A DNA stretch of 64,000 nucleotides from Jatrophihabitans sp. GAS493 (GCF_900230215.1 NZ_LT907982.1:1054001-1118000), one strand, 5' to 3'. Positions 16,293 through 24,908 are shown, numbered from the stretch's first letter. Notes: generated from the sequence alone by a model not told the origin. Translations and numbers: made by a program.

Positions 16293-17051
16293 ATGGATGC
16301 AACTGAGCGGAGCAGCCGGCTCGTCGATGCGCTGCGGCGCAACGGCCGGATCGACGTCTCCTGGGCCGCCCTAGAGTTCGGAACGGCTGAGATGACGATC
16401 CGGCGCGACCTGGACCTGCTTGTCGACCGCGGGGTTGCCCGCCGGGTACGTGGCGGCGCGGTGAGCCTGTTGATGCGCGGCGAGGAACTGCCCTTCGGCA
16501 TGCGCGAGCTCGATGCGGTGGAGACGAAGCGTCGGATCGCCGCGGCCGTCGCCAACCTGATCGACGATGGTGAGGCGGTCGCCCTCGATAGTGGCACCAC
16601 CGTCACCGAGGTGGCCCGGTCACTGGCTGACCGGCGGCTGGTCGCCATGCCGCTCTCGCTGCACGCAGCGATGGCGCTAGCCGGGTCGTCCTCGGCCCGA
16701 TTGATGATGCCCGGAGGTGAGACGCGCCCCGGCGAGCTGTCGATGATCGGGCCGCTGGCCCTGGCCAGCATCGCCGCGCTGCGCTTCGACACGGCAGTGC
16801 TGGGGTGCTGCGGTGTGTCGCCCGAGGGTCAGGTAACTGCCCATGATCTCGGAGATATGGCAGTAAAACAAGCGCTCTTCGCCTCATCCCGACGCCGCAT
16901 CCTGGCCCTCGACGGAAGCAAATTCAGTCAGGCTGCGCTGGCCGTGGTCTGCGCTGTTTCGGACTTCGACATCGTCGTGACCGACCAGACGGCTCCGGAG
17001 TCGGCGACCGCGCCGCTTGAGAAGGCCGGGGTGGTGGTGCACCGTGTCTGA
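16293..17051 (+). CDS. DeoR/GlpR-family transcriptional regulator
   Basis: This 252-residue regulator has an N-terminal winged HTH (SRLVDALRRNGRIDVSWAALEFGTAEMTIRRDLDLLVDRG, with the family MTIRRDL) followed by the sugar-phosphate-binding DeoRC domain (RRIAAAVANLIDDGEAVALDSGTTVTEVARSL, GAVSLL). Such regulators respond to phosphorylated sugars and normally control an adjacent transporter or kinase. Here the neighbour is the MFS gene, whose start overlaps this stop by eight bases. Start: ATG at 16293; an upstream in-frame ATG at 16257 overlaps operator-like sequence. Confidence 0.86.
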   Translation: MDATERSSRLVDALRRNGRIDVSWAALEFGTAEMTIRRDLDLLVDRGVARRVRGGAVSLLMRGEELPFGMRELDAVETKRRIAAAVANLIDDGEAVALDSGTTVTEVARSLADRRLVAMPLSLHAAMALAGSSSARLMMPGGETRPGELSMIGPLALASIAALRFDTAVLGCCGVSPEGQVTAHDLGDMAVKQALFASSRRRILALDGSKFSQAALAVVCAVSDFDIVVTDQTAPESATAPLEKAGVVVHRV

Positions 17052-18303
17052 CGTCGCCGCCCTCACCGCCTACTCACCGCAGCGAATCGCGGCGGCTAGC
17101 CGAGCGACGTACGCCGCCTTCATCGGGGCCGGGTTCGCCTTCGCCAGCTGGGCTTCGCGCATTCCGCAAGTGCGAAGCCGTCTCGAGCTCTCGCCGGCTC
17201 ATCTTGGGTTGGTGCTGCTGGCGATCGCGGCCGGATCGGTGGTTGCGCTCCCGATCTCCGGCCTGATCCTGCACCGGCTGAACACCCGGGTGACGGTCAC
17301 GGTCATGGCATTCCTGCTCTCCGCCGCACTCTGCATCGTCGGCGTCGGGTATCTGGGCGGTGTGGTGCCGGTACTGGTCGGGCTCTTCCTCCTCGGTTTC
17401 GCCAATGGTGCCTGGGACGTGGCGATGAACGTCCAGGGCGCGGACGTCGAACGTCACCTGGGGAAGGCGATCATGCCGAGATACCACGCCGGATTCAGCT
17501 TGGGCACGGTCTTCGGCGCACTCATCGGCGCCGTGATGATCGCCCTCAGCGTGCCGGTCACCGCGCATCTCGTCGGCGCCGCCGTCGTCGTCGCGGTCGT
17601 CGTTCCGCTCATGGTGCGTCAGTTCCTGCCTGACCCGGTTCACCTGGATGTCGATGGCGAGTCGAATAGTTCAGCGCCGAGTACATTGGCCCGCTGGCGG
17701 GAGCCGCGCACGCTGCTTGTCGGTGTCTTCGTCCTCGCCTTTGCCTTCTCGGAGGGAACCGGCAACGACTGGATCAGCGTCGCGCTCATCGACGGGTATC
17801 ACGCCGAGGCCGTCGTCGGCACCCTTGGTTTTGCTGTCTTCCTCACCGCGATGACGGTCGCCCGGTGGTCCGGGCCAGGGCTGCTCGACCGCTACGGCCG
17901 CGTTGTCGTGGTGCGCTGGCTCGCGCTGGTTGCGGTGGTCGGGCTCATCCTCTTCGTCTTCAGCCCGAACGTGCCGCTGGCCTTCGTTGGGGCACTGCTC
18001 TGGGGCACCGGAACGTCGCTGGGCTTCCCGGTCGGAATGAGCGCGGCGGCCGACGATCCGGCTGCGGCGGCGGGGCGAGTCAGCGTGGTCGCCTCGATCG
18101 GCTACTGCGCGTTCCTCGGCGGCCCCCCGCTCATCGGATTCCTCGGCTCCCGGGTCGGAGTGCTCCATGCCCTGACCGCCGTCGCGGTCTTGCTGGCGAT
18201 CGCCATGATGCTGGCCAATGCACTTCGCCCCCTTTCGGTCACTGCGCCGGTGCCCACGACGGAGTCGCAAGTTGAGGTCGACCGGAGCGCGACCGGTCGG
18301 TGA
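17044..18303 (+). CDS. MFS transporter, YbjJ-like
   Basis: This 419-residue protein has twelve hydrophobic segments. Its N-terminus (FAFASWASRIPQVRSRLELSPAHLGLVLLAIAAGS) and the segment FANGAWDVAMNVQGADVE are those of the FucP/YbjJ branch of the major facilitator superfamily, which contains sugar permeases and proteins of unknown substrate. The GTG start at 17044 lies inside the last codons of the DeoR gene, so the two form one operon and the regulator probably controls this transporter. A long loop after TM6 (HLDVDGESNSSAPSTLARW) is family-typical. Confidence 0.86.
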   Translation: MSDVAALTAYSPQRIAAASRATYAAFIGAGFAFASWASRIPQVRSRLELSPAHLGLVLLAIAAGSVVALPISGLILHRLNTRVTVTVMAFLLSAALCIVGVGYLGGVVPVLVGLFLLGFANGAWDVAMNVQGADVERHLGKAIMPRYHAGFSLGTVFGALIGAVMIALSVPVTAHLVGAAVVVAVVVPLMVRQFLPDPVHLDVDGESNSSAPSTLARWREPRTLLVGVFVLAFAFSEGTGNDWISVALIDGYHAEAVVGTLGFAVFLTAMTVARWSGPGLLDRYGRVVVVRWLALVAVVGLILFVFSPNVPLAFVGALLWGTGTSLGFPVGMSAAADDPAAAAGRVSVVASIGYCAFLGGPPLIGFLGSRVGVLHALTAVAVLLAIAMMLANALRPLSVTAPVPTTESQVEVDRSATGR

Positions 18304-18359
18304 GTGGTCGCCATCGTGGCGGACGGATATTCAGCTGACGATCTGGGTATCGTCGGGGC

Positions 18360-19658
18360 GTGAGAAGGCAACGCGCCGTACCTGGACTCGGACTCGGACT
18401 CGGCTTTCGGGCCTCGAGGCGGGCGTCGCTGCTTCGGTTGGGTGTCGTGGCCGCGATGCTCACGTCTTTCGTGGCTTCGTGCAGCTCGTCCAGCGGCACG
18501 CAGGCCTCGAGCACGGTGTCGTCGACCATCGCCCCCTCCGGCGCCCAATCATCTTCCGGTGGTGCCGCTTCAACCGGCAGCAGCACAGCGCCAGTGAGTT
18601 CGGCATCCTCGGCCACCTCGGCTCCGTTGGCCGGACCCGCCGGCGGCCCGGTTCCCAGGGGATTTCAGCCCTACTCAGCAACCTTCGTCTCCGCTCTCGC
18701 CGGATGGGTGCTGGGGAGTGCCCCCTGCTCTTCGCCACCCTGCACCTCGATCGTCCGTACCCGTGACGGTGGTGCGACCTGGCGCGGAATTCCGGCGCCG
18801 AAGGCGGGTATCGGAACGGGGTACGACAACCAGTCTTCGGCCGTGGTCGACTCACTGCGTTTCGCTGACGCCACCGACGGGTGGGCCTCCGGTGGTGCGC
18901 TCTTCGCCACCCACGACGGTGGGGCGACTTGGCATAGCGTTCGGGTCGGCAGCGCCGGCTCGGTGGTGATCGGACTGGAGACGACAGGCGGTTCGGTCTA
19001 CGCCAGCGTGGACCGCTGCGCACCGAGTGCCGACTCGTGCACGCCGAATACCGTCACCATCTACTCGGCGAAGGTCGGGTCCGACTCCTGGTCTCCCGTC
19101 TCGGCGGCGGTCCCGGCCCAGGCCATCGGTCACCTGGTGGTTCACGGCTCGACCTGGTACCTGCCCTCAACCACCGGCATCTATACCGGATCGGCAACAA
19201 AACAAGGCAGAACATTGCCCAACCCGTGCCCCAATGATGAAGGATTCGGGGCGACGGCGACGATTGCGGTGGCCGACGCATCGCATCTTGACGCCATGTG
19301 TGTGAGCGACGGTGCCGCCGGTTCGGCGCGGTATCAGCTGTACGGGACGGTGGATGGCGGTCTGCATTGGTCCAAGGCCGGTCCATCCCGGATCGAGGCG
19401 AGTGGGCTCTCCGGAATCGCTGACAACGCCCGGCGGGTACTGCTGGTGGCGACGGCCAGCGGCGCGAGTCAGATCCTGCGCACCACCAACGACGGGGTGA
19501 CTCTCACACCGGCCCGAATTGCCGCACCGAGCGGTGGCCTCGAGTGGGCCGACCTCGGTTTCACCACGCCGTCGCACGGGATCGTCGTGCTGCTGAAGAC
19601 CGCGTTCTACCTGAGTCGTGATGCCGGGGCGACCTGGTCCGCCGTCAAGTTCACCTAG
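18360..19658 (+). CDS. Secreted lipoprotein with BNR/Asp-box repeats
   Basis: This 432-residue protein has an N-terminal signal ending in a lipobox (SFVASC, Cys about residue 41), a Ser/Thr/Ala-rich linker and a beta-propeller-like region. Three Asp-box motifs are visible: RTRDGGATWRG, ATHDGGATWHS and YLSRDAGATWSA, with GTVDGGLHWSK as a fourth variant. This is the BNR/sialidase-like repeat layout seen in photosystem-stability factor-like proteins and secreted actinobacterial lipoproteins; no sialidase catalytic residues can be recognised. Its last codon begins a 15-base tandem repeat that contains further in-frame stops. Confidence 0.72.
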   Translation: MRRQRAVPGLGLGLGFRASRRASLLRLGVVAAMLTSFVASCSSSSGTQASSTVSSTIAPSGAQSSSGGAASTGSSTAPVSSASSATSAPLAGPAGGPVPRGFQPYSATFVSALAGWVLGSAPCSSPPCTSIVRTRDGGATWRGIPAPKAGIGTGYDNQSSAVVDSLRFADATDGWASGGALFATHDGGATWHSVRVGSAGSVVIGLETTGGSVYASVDRCAPSADSCTPNTVTIYSAKVGSDSWSPVSAAVPAQAIGHLVVHGSTWYLPSTTGIYTGSATKQGRTLPNPCPNDEGFGATATIAVADASHLDAMCVSDGAAGSARYQLYGTVDGGLHWSKAGPSRIEASGLSGIADNARRVLLVATASGASQILRTTNDGVTLTPARIAAPSGGLEWADLGFTTPSHGIVVLLKTAFYLSRDAGATWSAVKFT

Positions 19659-19700
19659 CTCCTCTTCACATAGCTCCTCCTCACTTAGCTCATCTTCACC
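19656..19700. repeat. 15-bp tandem repeat at the 3' end of the lipoprotein gene
   Basis: Three 15-base units of TAGCTCCTCTTCACA type begin on the stop codon of the lipoprotein gene, and a partial fourth follows. Every unit starts with TAG in the same frame, giving four stop codons in succession. Confidence 0.7.
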
Positions 19701-19786
19701 TAGCTCGCGGCGTCCCAGTTTTCGCCGACCGCCAATCGGGGGAGTTTCCACCGAGCTTTTAGGCGGATTGTCCATGGGCCAGTATA

Positions 19787-19802
19787 TCGAACTGGTGTAC
19801 TA
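19787..19802. promoter_or_regulatory. SOS-box-like operator upstream of the DUF222/HNH gene
   Basis: TCGAACTGGTGTACTA matches the mycobacterial/actinobacterial LexA box TCGAAC-N4-GTTCGA at 10 of 12 defined bases, with the left half perfect. It overlaps a -10-like TACTAT/TATTAT just before the ATG at 19810, so bound LexA would block transcription. 13E12-type genes in Mycobacterium are known SOS genes, which supports the call. Confidence 0.5.
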
Positions 19803-19809
19803 TTATTGC

Positions 19810-21495
19810 ATGGATGACGATGCGCGCGAACCCCTGGGCGGCTGCGAGTCGGCCGATGGGTCAGCTGCTGCGTCCGACAATGAGGCTGACTTCACTCAGT
19901 ATGGGATCGAGCTGGGTGAGCCGTTCTGCGCCGAGAGCGTTGCCGGTCTGCTGGACGGCGAATCGGGTTCTGAGTCAGCGTCTCATCTCGCTCTGACAGT
20001 TTTGGACGTTCTGGCTGCCCCGGAGACGTTCGCGAAGCACTTCGCCATTTCCGATCCGGATCCGGCGGATCTGTCATTGCTCAGCGCGCTGGATCCGCGG
20101 GCTTTGACCGCGGCTGGTCGGGTTGACTTGCTAGCTGCTCTGCGTCGTCAGTCGGCGTCGGTGAAAGCTGCCATCACTGAGGGGGTTGCGGTGGTGGTGG
20201 AGCGGGTCACCGAAGATGGGTTGTCATTGGAGTTGGGGTATGAGTGCGCCAACGCCGAGATTTCAACGGCGTTGATGATCTCCCCGAGGGTGGCGGCATT
20301 CGAGCTGTCCCACGCCACCCAATTGGTCACGAAACTCCCGGCGACGATGAACCTGCTGAGACGGGGCGTCATCACTGATGCTCATGCCGCGGTGCTGGCG
20401 CGGGAGACGGTCGGCATCGATGACCGGGCGGTGCTGGCGGCGGTGGAGAATTCGGTACTCACCCGGGCTCCGGGGCAGACGGCGCAGTTGTTCAGCCGCT
20501 CGGTGAAACGTGCGGTGCTCAAGCACAACCACGTCACCGTCGAGCAGCAGCAGCGAGACGTGATGGCGAAGCGAACGGTGGAGCACACACCCCGCCCCGA
20601 TGGCATGGCCGAGATCTGGGCGCTGCTGCCCGCCGAGGATGCTGCGGCGGTGATTGCGGCGGTGAACGCCCTGGCCTGGCATACCAGTTCTGACGATCCA
20701 CGGACGGCCGATCAGCGCCGAGCTGACTCGTTTACCCACGTGTTCATCGACGCTCTGAACACTCCCGGGTACGTCCCGACCCAGCACGGGCGCCGACCGT
20801 CGATTCAAGTGACCGTTGCGATGACGACGTTGATGGGAGTGAATGATCTGCCTGGTCAGTTGGAAGGGCATGGGCCGATCCCGGCGTCGGTCGCGCGCCG
20901 CATCGCCGCCGACCCGACTGGAACCTGGCGACGGCTGATCACCGACCCGGCGACCGGCGAGTTGATGGAGTACGGGAGAACTCGCTACACCCCGCCGCAG
21001 GATCTCACCGACTTCGTCATCACCCGCGATCAAATTTGCTCGTTCCCGACCTGCAACGTACCGGCCATCCGCACCAACCTCGACCACGAAGTCCCGTTCC
21101 CACAGGGCCCGACCAACAAGGTCAACCTTCGCTGCAAATGCCGCCGGCACCACCGCCTCAAACACCAAACGAGGTGGAGAGTGAAGACAACCGAAGGCGA
21201 CGCCGGCACCACCTCCGAATGGACCTCGCCGAACGGGCACACGTACTCCAACCAGGCACCGCCACTCCATGACCCCGACGCCGACACCTGGGGAGCTCTC
21301 GACCCCGAAAGTACCTACCGAGAAGGTGCGGGCCGAGAATGGGCCGATCCCGGAGGTGCCGGCCGGCAAGGTGTCGACCGAGAAGGTGTCGACCGAGAAG
21401 GTGTGGGCCGAGAAGGTGTGGGCCGACAACGGGCCGACCCCGAACGGGCCGACCCCGAAGGGGCCGACCCCGACGATGACCCGGCGCCCTTCTAG
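19810..21495 (+). CDS. DUF222/13E12-type protein with C-terminal HNH nuclease domain
   Basis: This 561-residue protein has an acidic N-terminus, a central DUF222 helical region (about residues 90-340) and an HNH domain. The HNH part reads ICSFPTCNVPAIRTNLDHEVPFPQGPTNKVNLRCKCRRHHRLKH, with paired Cys, the catalytic DH and a distal CRRHHRLKH. Such genes are common, multi-copy and often SOS-induced in actinobacteria. After the HNH domain a pentapeptide-repeat tail follows (see 21325). The ATG at 19810 is chosen because a -10-like sequence and an SOS-like box precede it; an in-frame ATG at 19774 would place these inside the gene. Confidence 0.83.
   Translation: MDDDAREPLGGCESADGSAAASDNEADFTQYGIELGEPFCAESVAGLLDGESGSESASHLALTVLDVLAAPETFAKHFAISDPDPADLSLLSALDPRALTAAGRVDLLAALRRQSASVKAAITEGVAVVVERVTEDGLSLELGYECANAEISTALMISPRVAAFELSHATQLVTKLPATMNLLRRGVITDAHAAVLARETVGIDDRAVLAAVENSVLTRAPGQTAQLFSRSVKRAVLKHNHVTVEQQQRDVMAKRTVEHTPRPDGMAEIWALLPAEDAAAVIAAVNALAWHTSSDDPRTADQRRADSFTHVFIDALNTPGYVPTQHGRRPSIQVTVAMTTLMGVNDLPGQLEGHGPIPASVARRIAADPTGTWRRLITDPATGELMEYGRTRYTPPQDLTDFVITRDQICSFPTCNVPAIRTNLDHEVPFPQGPTNKVNLRCKCRRHHRLKHQTRWRVKTTEGDAGTTSEWTSPNGHTYSNQAPPLHDPDADTWGALDPESTYREGAGREWADPGGAGRQGVDREGVDREGVGREGVGRQRADPERADPEGADPDDDPAPF
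21325..21474. repeat. Coding 15-bp minisatellite (pentapeptide repeats)
   Basis: Ten consecutive 15-base units encode pentapeptides such as GVDRE, GVGRE, RADPE and GADPD in the C-terminal tail of the HNH protein. Neighbouring units are identical or nearly so, implying recent expansion. Confidence 0.8.
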
Positions 21496-21538
21496 TCGCG
21501 CGCCGTCGCGGCACTCAGCTCGACCGTCGCACCAGTTC

Positions 21539-21613
21539 GGCTCACGCAACCAGTTTCGGCTGACGCAACCAGTTTCGGCTGACGCAACCAGTTTCGGCTG
21601 ACGCAACCAGTTC
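21539..21613. repeat. Intergenic 19-bp tandem repeat, four copies
   Basis: Four head-to-tail copies of GGCTGACGCAACCAGTTTC (the last one base shorter, the first with one change) fill the gap between the convergent HNH and thioesterase genes. Confidence 0.85.
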
Positions 21614-21623
21614 GGCGGCGCGA

Positions 21624-22088
21624 TCAGGAACCAGTCAGGGACCGAGATCCGGGGTGGTCGGCGGGGAGAACCACCTGCGTGCATCGGCTCGCCGCCAGCA
21701 GGGTGCCGTCGGCGTCGTGCAGCTCGCCGGCGCAGAAGACCACCCGGGGCGTTGAACGCACGACCGTCCCCGTCGCCCGCAACGCACCCACCCGAGTGCT
21801 GCGCAGAAACTCGACGCGAAGGTCGGCGGTGAGAAAGATCTGCGACTGATCGAGAACCGTCCAGCAGGCACTGCCCATCGCCGCATCAAGCACAGCCGTG
21901 ACCAGCCCGCCCTGCACGACATACCCGCTCTCGGCGGCGAAGCCATACTCCTCGGTGGCCGTCCAGCTGACAACGGCTCGGCCAACCTCCCAGCTCTCCA
22001 GCTCGTACCCGAGCGTGCGCCAGAGACCGCGAACGGTATTGCGCCGCGCCCGCTCCTCACCTAGGTTGCGAAGGGTTCGTCCACTCAT
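21624..22088 (-). CDS. PaaI-like hotdog-fold thioesterase
   Basis: This 154-residue protein has the PaaI/hotdog pattern: RRNTVRGLWRTLGYELESWEVGRAVVSWTATEEY, the helix segment YVVQGGLVTAVLDAAMGSACWTVL (QGG-hxxxhhDxxxG, with the likely catalytic Asp), TADLRVEFLRSTRVGALRATGTVVR and VVFCAGELHDADGTLLAAS. It probably hydrolyses acyl-CoA thioesters. It is divergent from an acyl-CoA synthetase, a common pairing in acyl-CoA turnover. Start: ATG at 22088; GTG at 22106 is an alternative. Confidence 0.82.
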   Translation of the reverse strand: MSGRTLRNLGEERARRNTVRGLWRTLGYELESWEVGRAVVSWTATEEYGFAAESGYVVQGGLVTAVLDAAMGSACWTVLDQSQIFLTADLRVEFLRSTRVGALRATGTVVRSTPRVVFCAGELHDADGTLLAASRCTQVVLPADHPGSRSLTGS

Positions 22089-22120
22089 GCTTGAAGAGCC
22101 TGTCACAGCCTGTTTCGGAG

Positions 22121-23713
22121 GTGCGTATCACCATCAGTGCTGCCGATTCGATCGCCGATGCCCGCATGCTGACCCAACCGTGTGGTGCGTCGCTCGGGCT
22201 GCTTGAAGACGCCGCGCTCGAGCGTTTCGGCGAGTCGAGTCTCCTCGTCTTCGAGGGAGCCGTCCGCACCAACGCCGACCTAGCCGCCCAGGCCCGACGG
22301 CTGGCCACCGGTCTGGCCGACATCGGGGTCCGGCTCGGCGATCGGGTCGCCGTCTGCATGGCCAACTGTCCCGAAGTTCTCGTCGCCTACCGGGCGATCT
22401 GGCGAATGGGCGCCGCCGTAACGCCCCTGCTCTTCCTGCTCAGCGAAGACGAGTTACGGCATGCGATCCGCGACTCCGCTGCCACCTTGGTCATAACCAC
22501 CCCGAAGTTCCTGCCGAAGGTGCAGGCAGCGACAACCGGGCTAACAGTCCGTTGCGTGACGACCGGGAGGGCTCCCGAGGGTGCCGCCGGTTCCGGTGTC
22601 ATCACCTTCGACGAACTCTCCTCCGGCGCTGAGGCGGCGCTGATCCGAGTCGGCTCGCAGGAAATGGCCGCCCTGCTGTACACCGGGGGAACGACCGGAC
22701 GGGCGAAGGGCGTCGTGCTCAGCCACGATGCGCTCTCGGCCGCGGCCTGGTCGGCGACACTGGCTGGGGTCGAGGAGCATTACGCGGTGACACTGCTGCC
22801 GCTGCCGCTGGCCCACGTCTACGGATTGATGGTGTCGTCGATGGGGCTGCACGCGGTGCAGCCCTCACGGGCAGTGTTGATGCGCTGGTTCGAGCCGGCG
22901 GCCTGGCTCCAACTCGCACAGGACGAGCAGGTCGAGGTGGGTGTCGTGGTGCCCACGATGCTGCGGCTGCTCGCCACCCAACCGCTGGAGTCCTACAACC
23001 TCAGCCGGCTGCGTCGGCTGGTCAGCGGGAGCGCGCCGCTGCCGGCCGAGATCCGGGAGGAGTGGGCGCGGCGAGCGCCGCACGTTGAGGTCGTCGAGGG
23101 GTACGGCTGCTCGGAGACGGCGGCACTGGCCACCTCGACACCGCCGCACGCCGGCCGTCCGGGCAGCGTCGGCACCGCCGCGCCCGGGGTCGGGCTGCGC
23201 ATCGAGGATTCCTCCGGCGCGACCGTCGGCCCCAATGTCGACGGTGAGGTCTGCGTGCAGACACTCTCCATCATGAGCGGGTACTGGCACGATGCCGAGA
23301 GCACGGCCGAGGCGCTTCACGACGGATGGCTACACACCGGCGACATAGGGCATCTCGACGATGACGGCTACCTGTTCATCGTGGACCGGTTGAAGGACCT
23401 GATCATCCGGGGCGGCTTCAACGTCTATCCGCGCGACGTCGAGGAGGTGCTCATGCGCCACCCGGAGGTCGCGGTCTGCGGGGTGGTCGGCCGACCGGAC
23501 GTCGAGCACGGTGAGGAGGTGGTCGCCTTCGTGCAGCTCAAACCAGATGCCAGGGTTACCGCGGCCGAGCTAATCGGCTTCGCCAAAGAACACCTGTCGG
23601 CGGTGAAGTATCCCCGCGAGATCCATCTCATCGACCAGCTCCCGCTGACCAGCATCGGGAAACTGGACCGCAAGGCGCTGCGCCAGCGGCTCGAGCTAAG
23701 CGAACAGTCCTAG
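22121..23713 (+). CDS. Acyl-CoA synthetase (long/medium-chain fatty acid type)
   Basis: This ANL-family enzyme of about 530 residues has LLYTGGTTGRAKGVVLSH (ATP phosphate loop), VEGYGCSETAAL, GWLHTGDIGHLDDDGYLFIVDRLKDLIIRGGFNVYPRDVEEVL and the C-terminal lysine motif PLTSIGKLDRKALRQ. It activates a carboxylic acid to acyl-CoA. The start is uncertain: GTG at 22121 is given; TTG at 22091 and ATG at 22166 are in frame. It lies divergent to the PaaI thioesterase. Confidence 0.86.
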   Translation: MRITISAADSIADARMLTQPCGASLGLLEDAALERFGESSLLVFEGAVRTNADLAAQARRLATGLADIGVRLGDRVAVCMANCPEVLVAYRAIWRMGAAVTPLLFLLSEDELRHAIRDSAATLVITTPKFLPKVQAATTGLTVRCVTTGRAPEGAAGSGVITFDELSSGAEAALIRVGSQEMAALLYTGGTTGRAKGVVLSHDALSAAAWSATLAGVEEHYAVTLLPLPLAHVYGLMVSSMGLHAVQPSRAVLMRWFEPAAWLQLAQDEQVEVGVVVPTMLRLLATQPLESYNLSRLRRLVSGSAPLPAEIREEWARRAPHVEVVEGYGCSETAALATSTPPHAGRPGSVGTAAPGVGLRIEDSSGATVGPNVDGEVCVQTLSIMSGYWHDAESTAEALHDGWLHTGDIGHLDDDGYLFIVDRLKDLIIRGGFNVYPRDVEEVLMRHPEVAVCGVVGRPDVEHGEEVVAFVQLKPDARVTAAELIGFAKEHLSAVKYPREIHLIDQLPLTSIGKLDRKALRQRLELSEQS

Positions 23714-23716
23714 CAA

Positions 23717-23754
23717 CGCAACCGAGCCCACGCAACCGAGCCCACGCAACCAAG
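23717..23754. repeat. 14-bp tandem repeat, about 2.7 copies
   Basis: Two exact copies of CGCAACCGAGCCCA and a partial third lie directly after the acyl-CoA synthetase stop. The core ACGCAACC also occurs in the 19-bp repeat at 21539. Confidence 0.7.
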
Positions 23755-23815
23755 CCAGGACGGGCGACGGACGGAAGCGGCCGTGACCGGCCGCCATCTT
23801 TGCGAGAATGGCCGT

Positions 23816-24352
23816 ATGCCTCATCTGACGTGGGAATTCTGGCGGGCCCGTCCGCCGTCATTGCCGCCGAACGCCGAACTTCAGCCGCCCACGGCGACGT
23901 CGGGGCCGGAGAACCGTCCATCGAAGGTGATGGTCGGCGGCCTGGTGCTGCTGGTGATCTTCGACGTCTCCGTGCTCCTGCAGAGCTCGCCCCAGCGGCT
24001 ATTGGGGATAGCTATCGTGAGCCTGGCTGCGCTTCGTCAAGTGATGGCCAGCCGGCGGCGGTACGCCGCCGTCGGGCCGGACTGGGTCTACCTGCGCGAA
24101 GGCGCATTGGCCCGTGGCCGCTGGACCCGCATCTCACAGCTGAAGAAGGTCACGGTATTCACCGGCCGGAAGAAGTCGACGATCTTCCTGAAGCCGGCCA
24201 AGCACGCACGCATGCTGCGGCTAGAGGTCCGCTCCACCGGTCCAACCGAAGCCCTTCGCGCCGAGTTGGCCCGACAGCTCGTCGCGGCCCAGACTCCGGG
24301 CAGCAACTTCACGATTCAGTCGCTCACCAAGTGGCTGGCCGCGTCGGTCTAA
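23816..24352 (+). CDS. Small membrane protein, PH-domain-like cytoplasmic part
   Basis: This 178-residue protein has two hydrophobic segments close together (about residues 41-60 and 64-75) and then a beta-rich soluble portion (WVYLREGALARGRWTRISQLKKVTVFTGRKKSTIFLKPA), which resembles the bacterial PH-like (DUF304/YdbT) layout of short integral membrane proteins. There is no recognisable enzymatic motif. The ATG at 23816 is preferred over GTG at 23783. Convergent with the VOC gene at 24402. Confidence 0.6.
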   Translation: MPHLTWEFWRARPPSLPPNAELQPPTATSGPENRPSKVMVGGLVLLVIFDVSVLLQSSPQRLLGIAIVSLAALRQVMASRRRYAAVGPDWVYLREGALARGRWTRISQLKKVTVFTGRKKSTIFLKPAKHARMLRLEVRSTGPTEALRAELARQLVAAQTPGSNFTIQSLTKWLAASV

Positions 24353-24401
24353 TGGGCCGACCGCCCATCCCACGTGCACGGCAGAGACGACGGCGTCGTC
24401 G

Positions 24402-24770
24402 CTACTCAGCCTGCTGGCAGACGGCTTCGATGTTGTTGCCGTCGGGGTCACGGACGAAGGCAGCGTAGTAGTCCGGGTGGTACTGCGGCCAGATCTTGGG
24501 TGCGTACAACGTCTCGCCACCGAGAGCGACGGCCGCGGCATAGAACGCGTCGACGTTGCTACGCCTCGCCGCGGTGAAGGCGATGTGTGACTCACGAAAG
24601 CCTTCGCCGTAGCGATGAGTCCCGATCCAGAAGCTCGGTTTGCCTTCGCCGTAGCCGAGCACCTCGTTGTTGTCGACGAGTAGGTGCATCCCCACCGTCG
24701 GTAGCACGCTGCTGTAAAACGCCGCGCTGGCTTCGAGGTCCGAGCATTGCAGTGAGATGTGATCAAGCAT
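24402..24770 (-). CDS. VOC family protein, lactoylglutathione lyase-like
   Basis: This 122-residue protein starts MLDHISLQCSDLEASAAFYSSVLPTVGM, the common beginning of glyoxalase-type proteins, and ends YYAAFVRDPDGNNIEAVCQ with the RDPDGNNIE motif and conserved metal Glu; His at residue 4 is the other expected ligand. A single-domain protein of this length usually forms a dimer. The substrate is unknown; the Streptomyces/Mycobacterium relatives are annotated as glyoxalase/bleomycin-resistance-like. Confidence 0.86.
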   Translation of the reverse strand: MLDHISLQCSDLEASAAFYSSVLPTVGMHLLVDNNEVLGYGEGKPSFWIGTHRYGEGFRESHIAFTAARRSNVDAFYAAAVALGGETLYAPKIWPQYHPDYYAAFVRDPDGNNIEAVCQQAE

Positions 24771-24908
24771 CCCTGTATTCGATCAGATTCGAGGCAACAT
24801 TGCCGCAAAGTCGCGCCGACACGAGCTGTTCCGTCCTGGATCGGTCTGGGATCCATCGCGGCGAATGCCGGCTCAGACCCGCAGCGTGAGACCCACAGCG
24901 TGAGACCT

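Noticed and set aside
21325-21613. CRISPR array
   Set aside because: The repeats are head-to-tail without unique spacers and no cas gene is present.
20263-21684. A 473-codon minus-strand frame opposite the HNH gene
   Set aside because: It is antisense to DUF222/HNH, which has clear motifs; its repeat tail mirrors the coding repeats.
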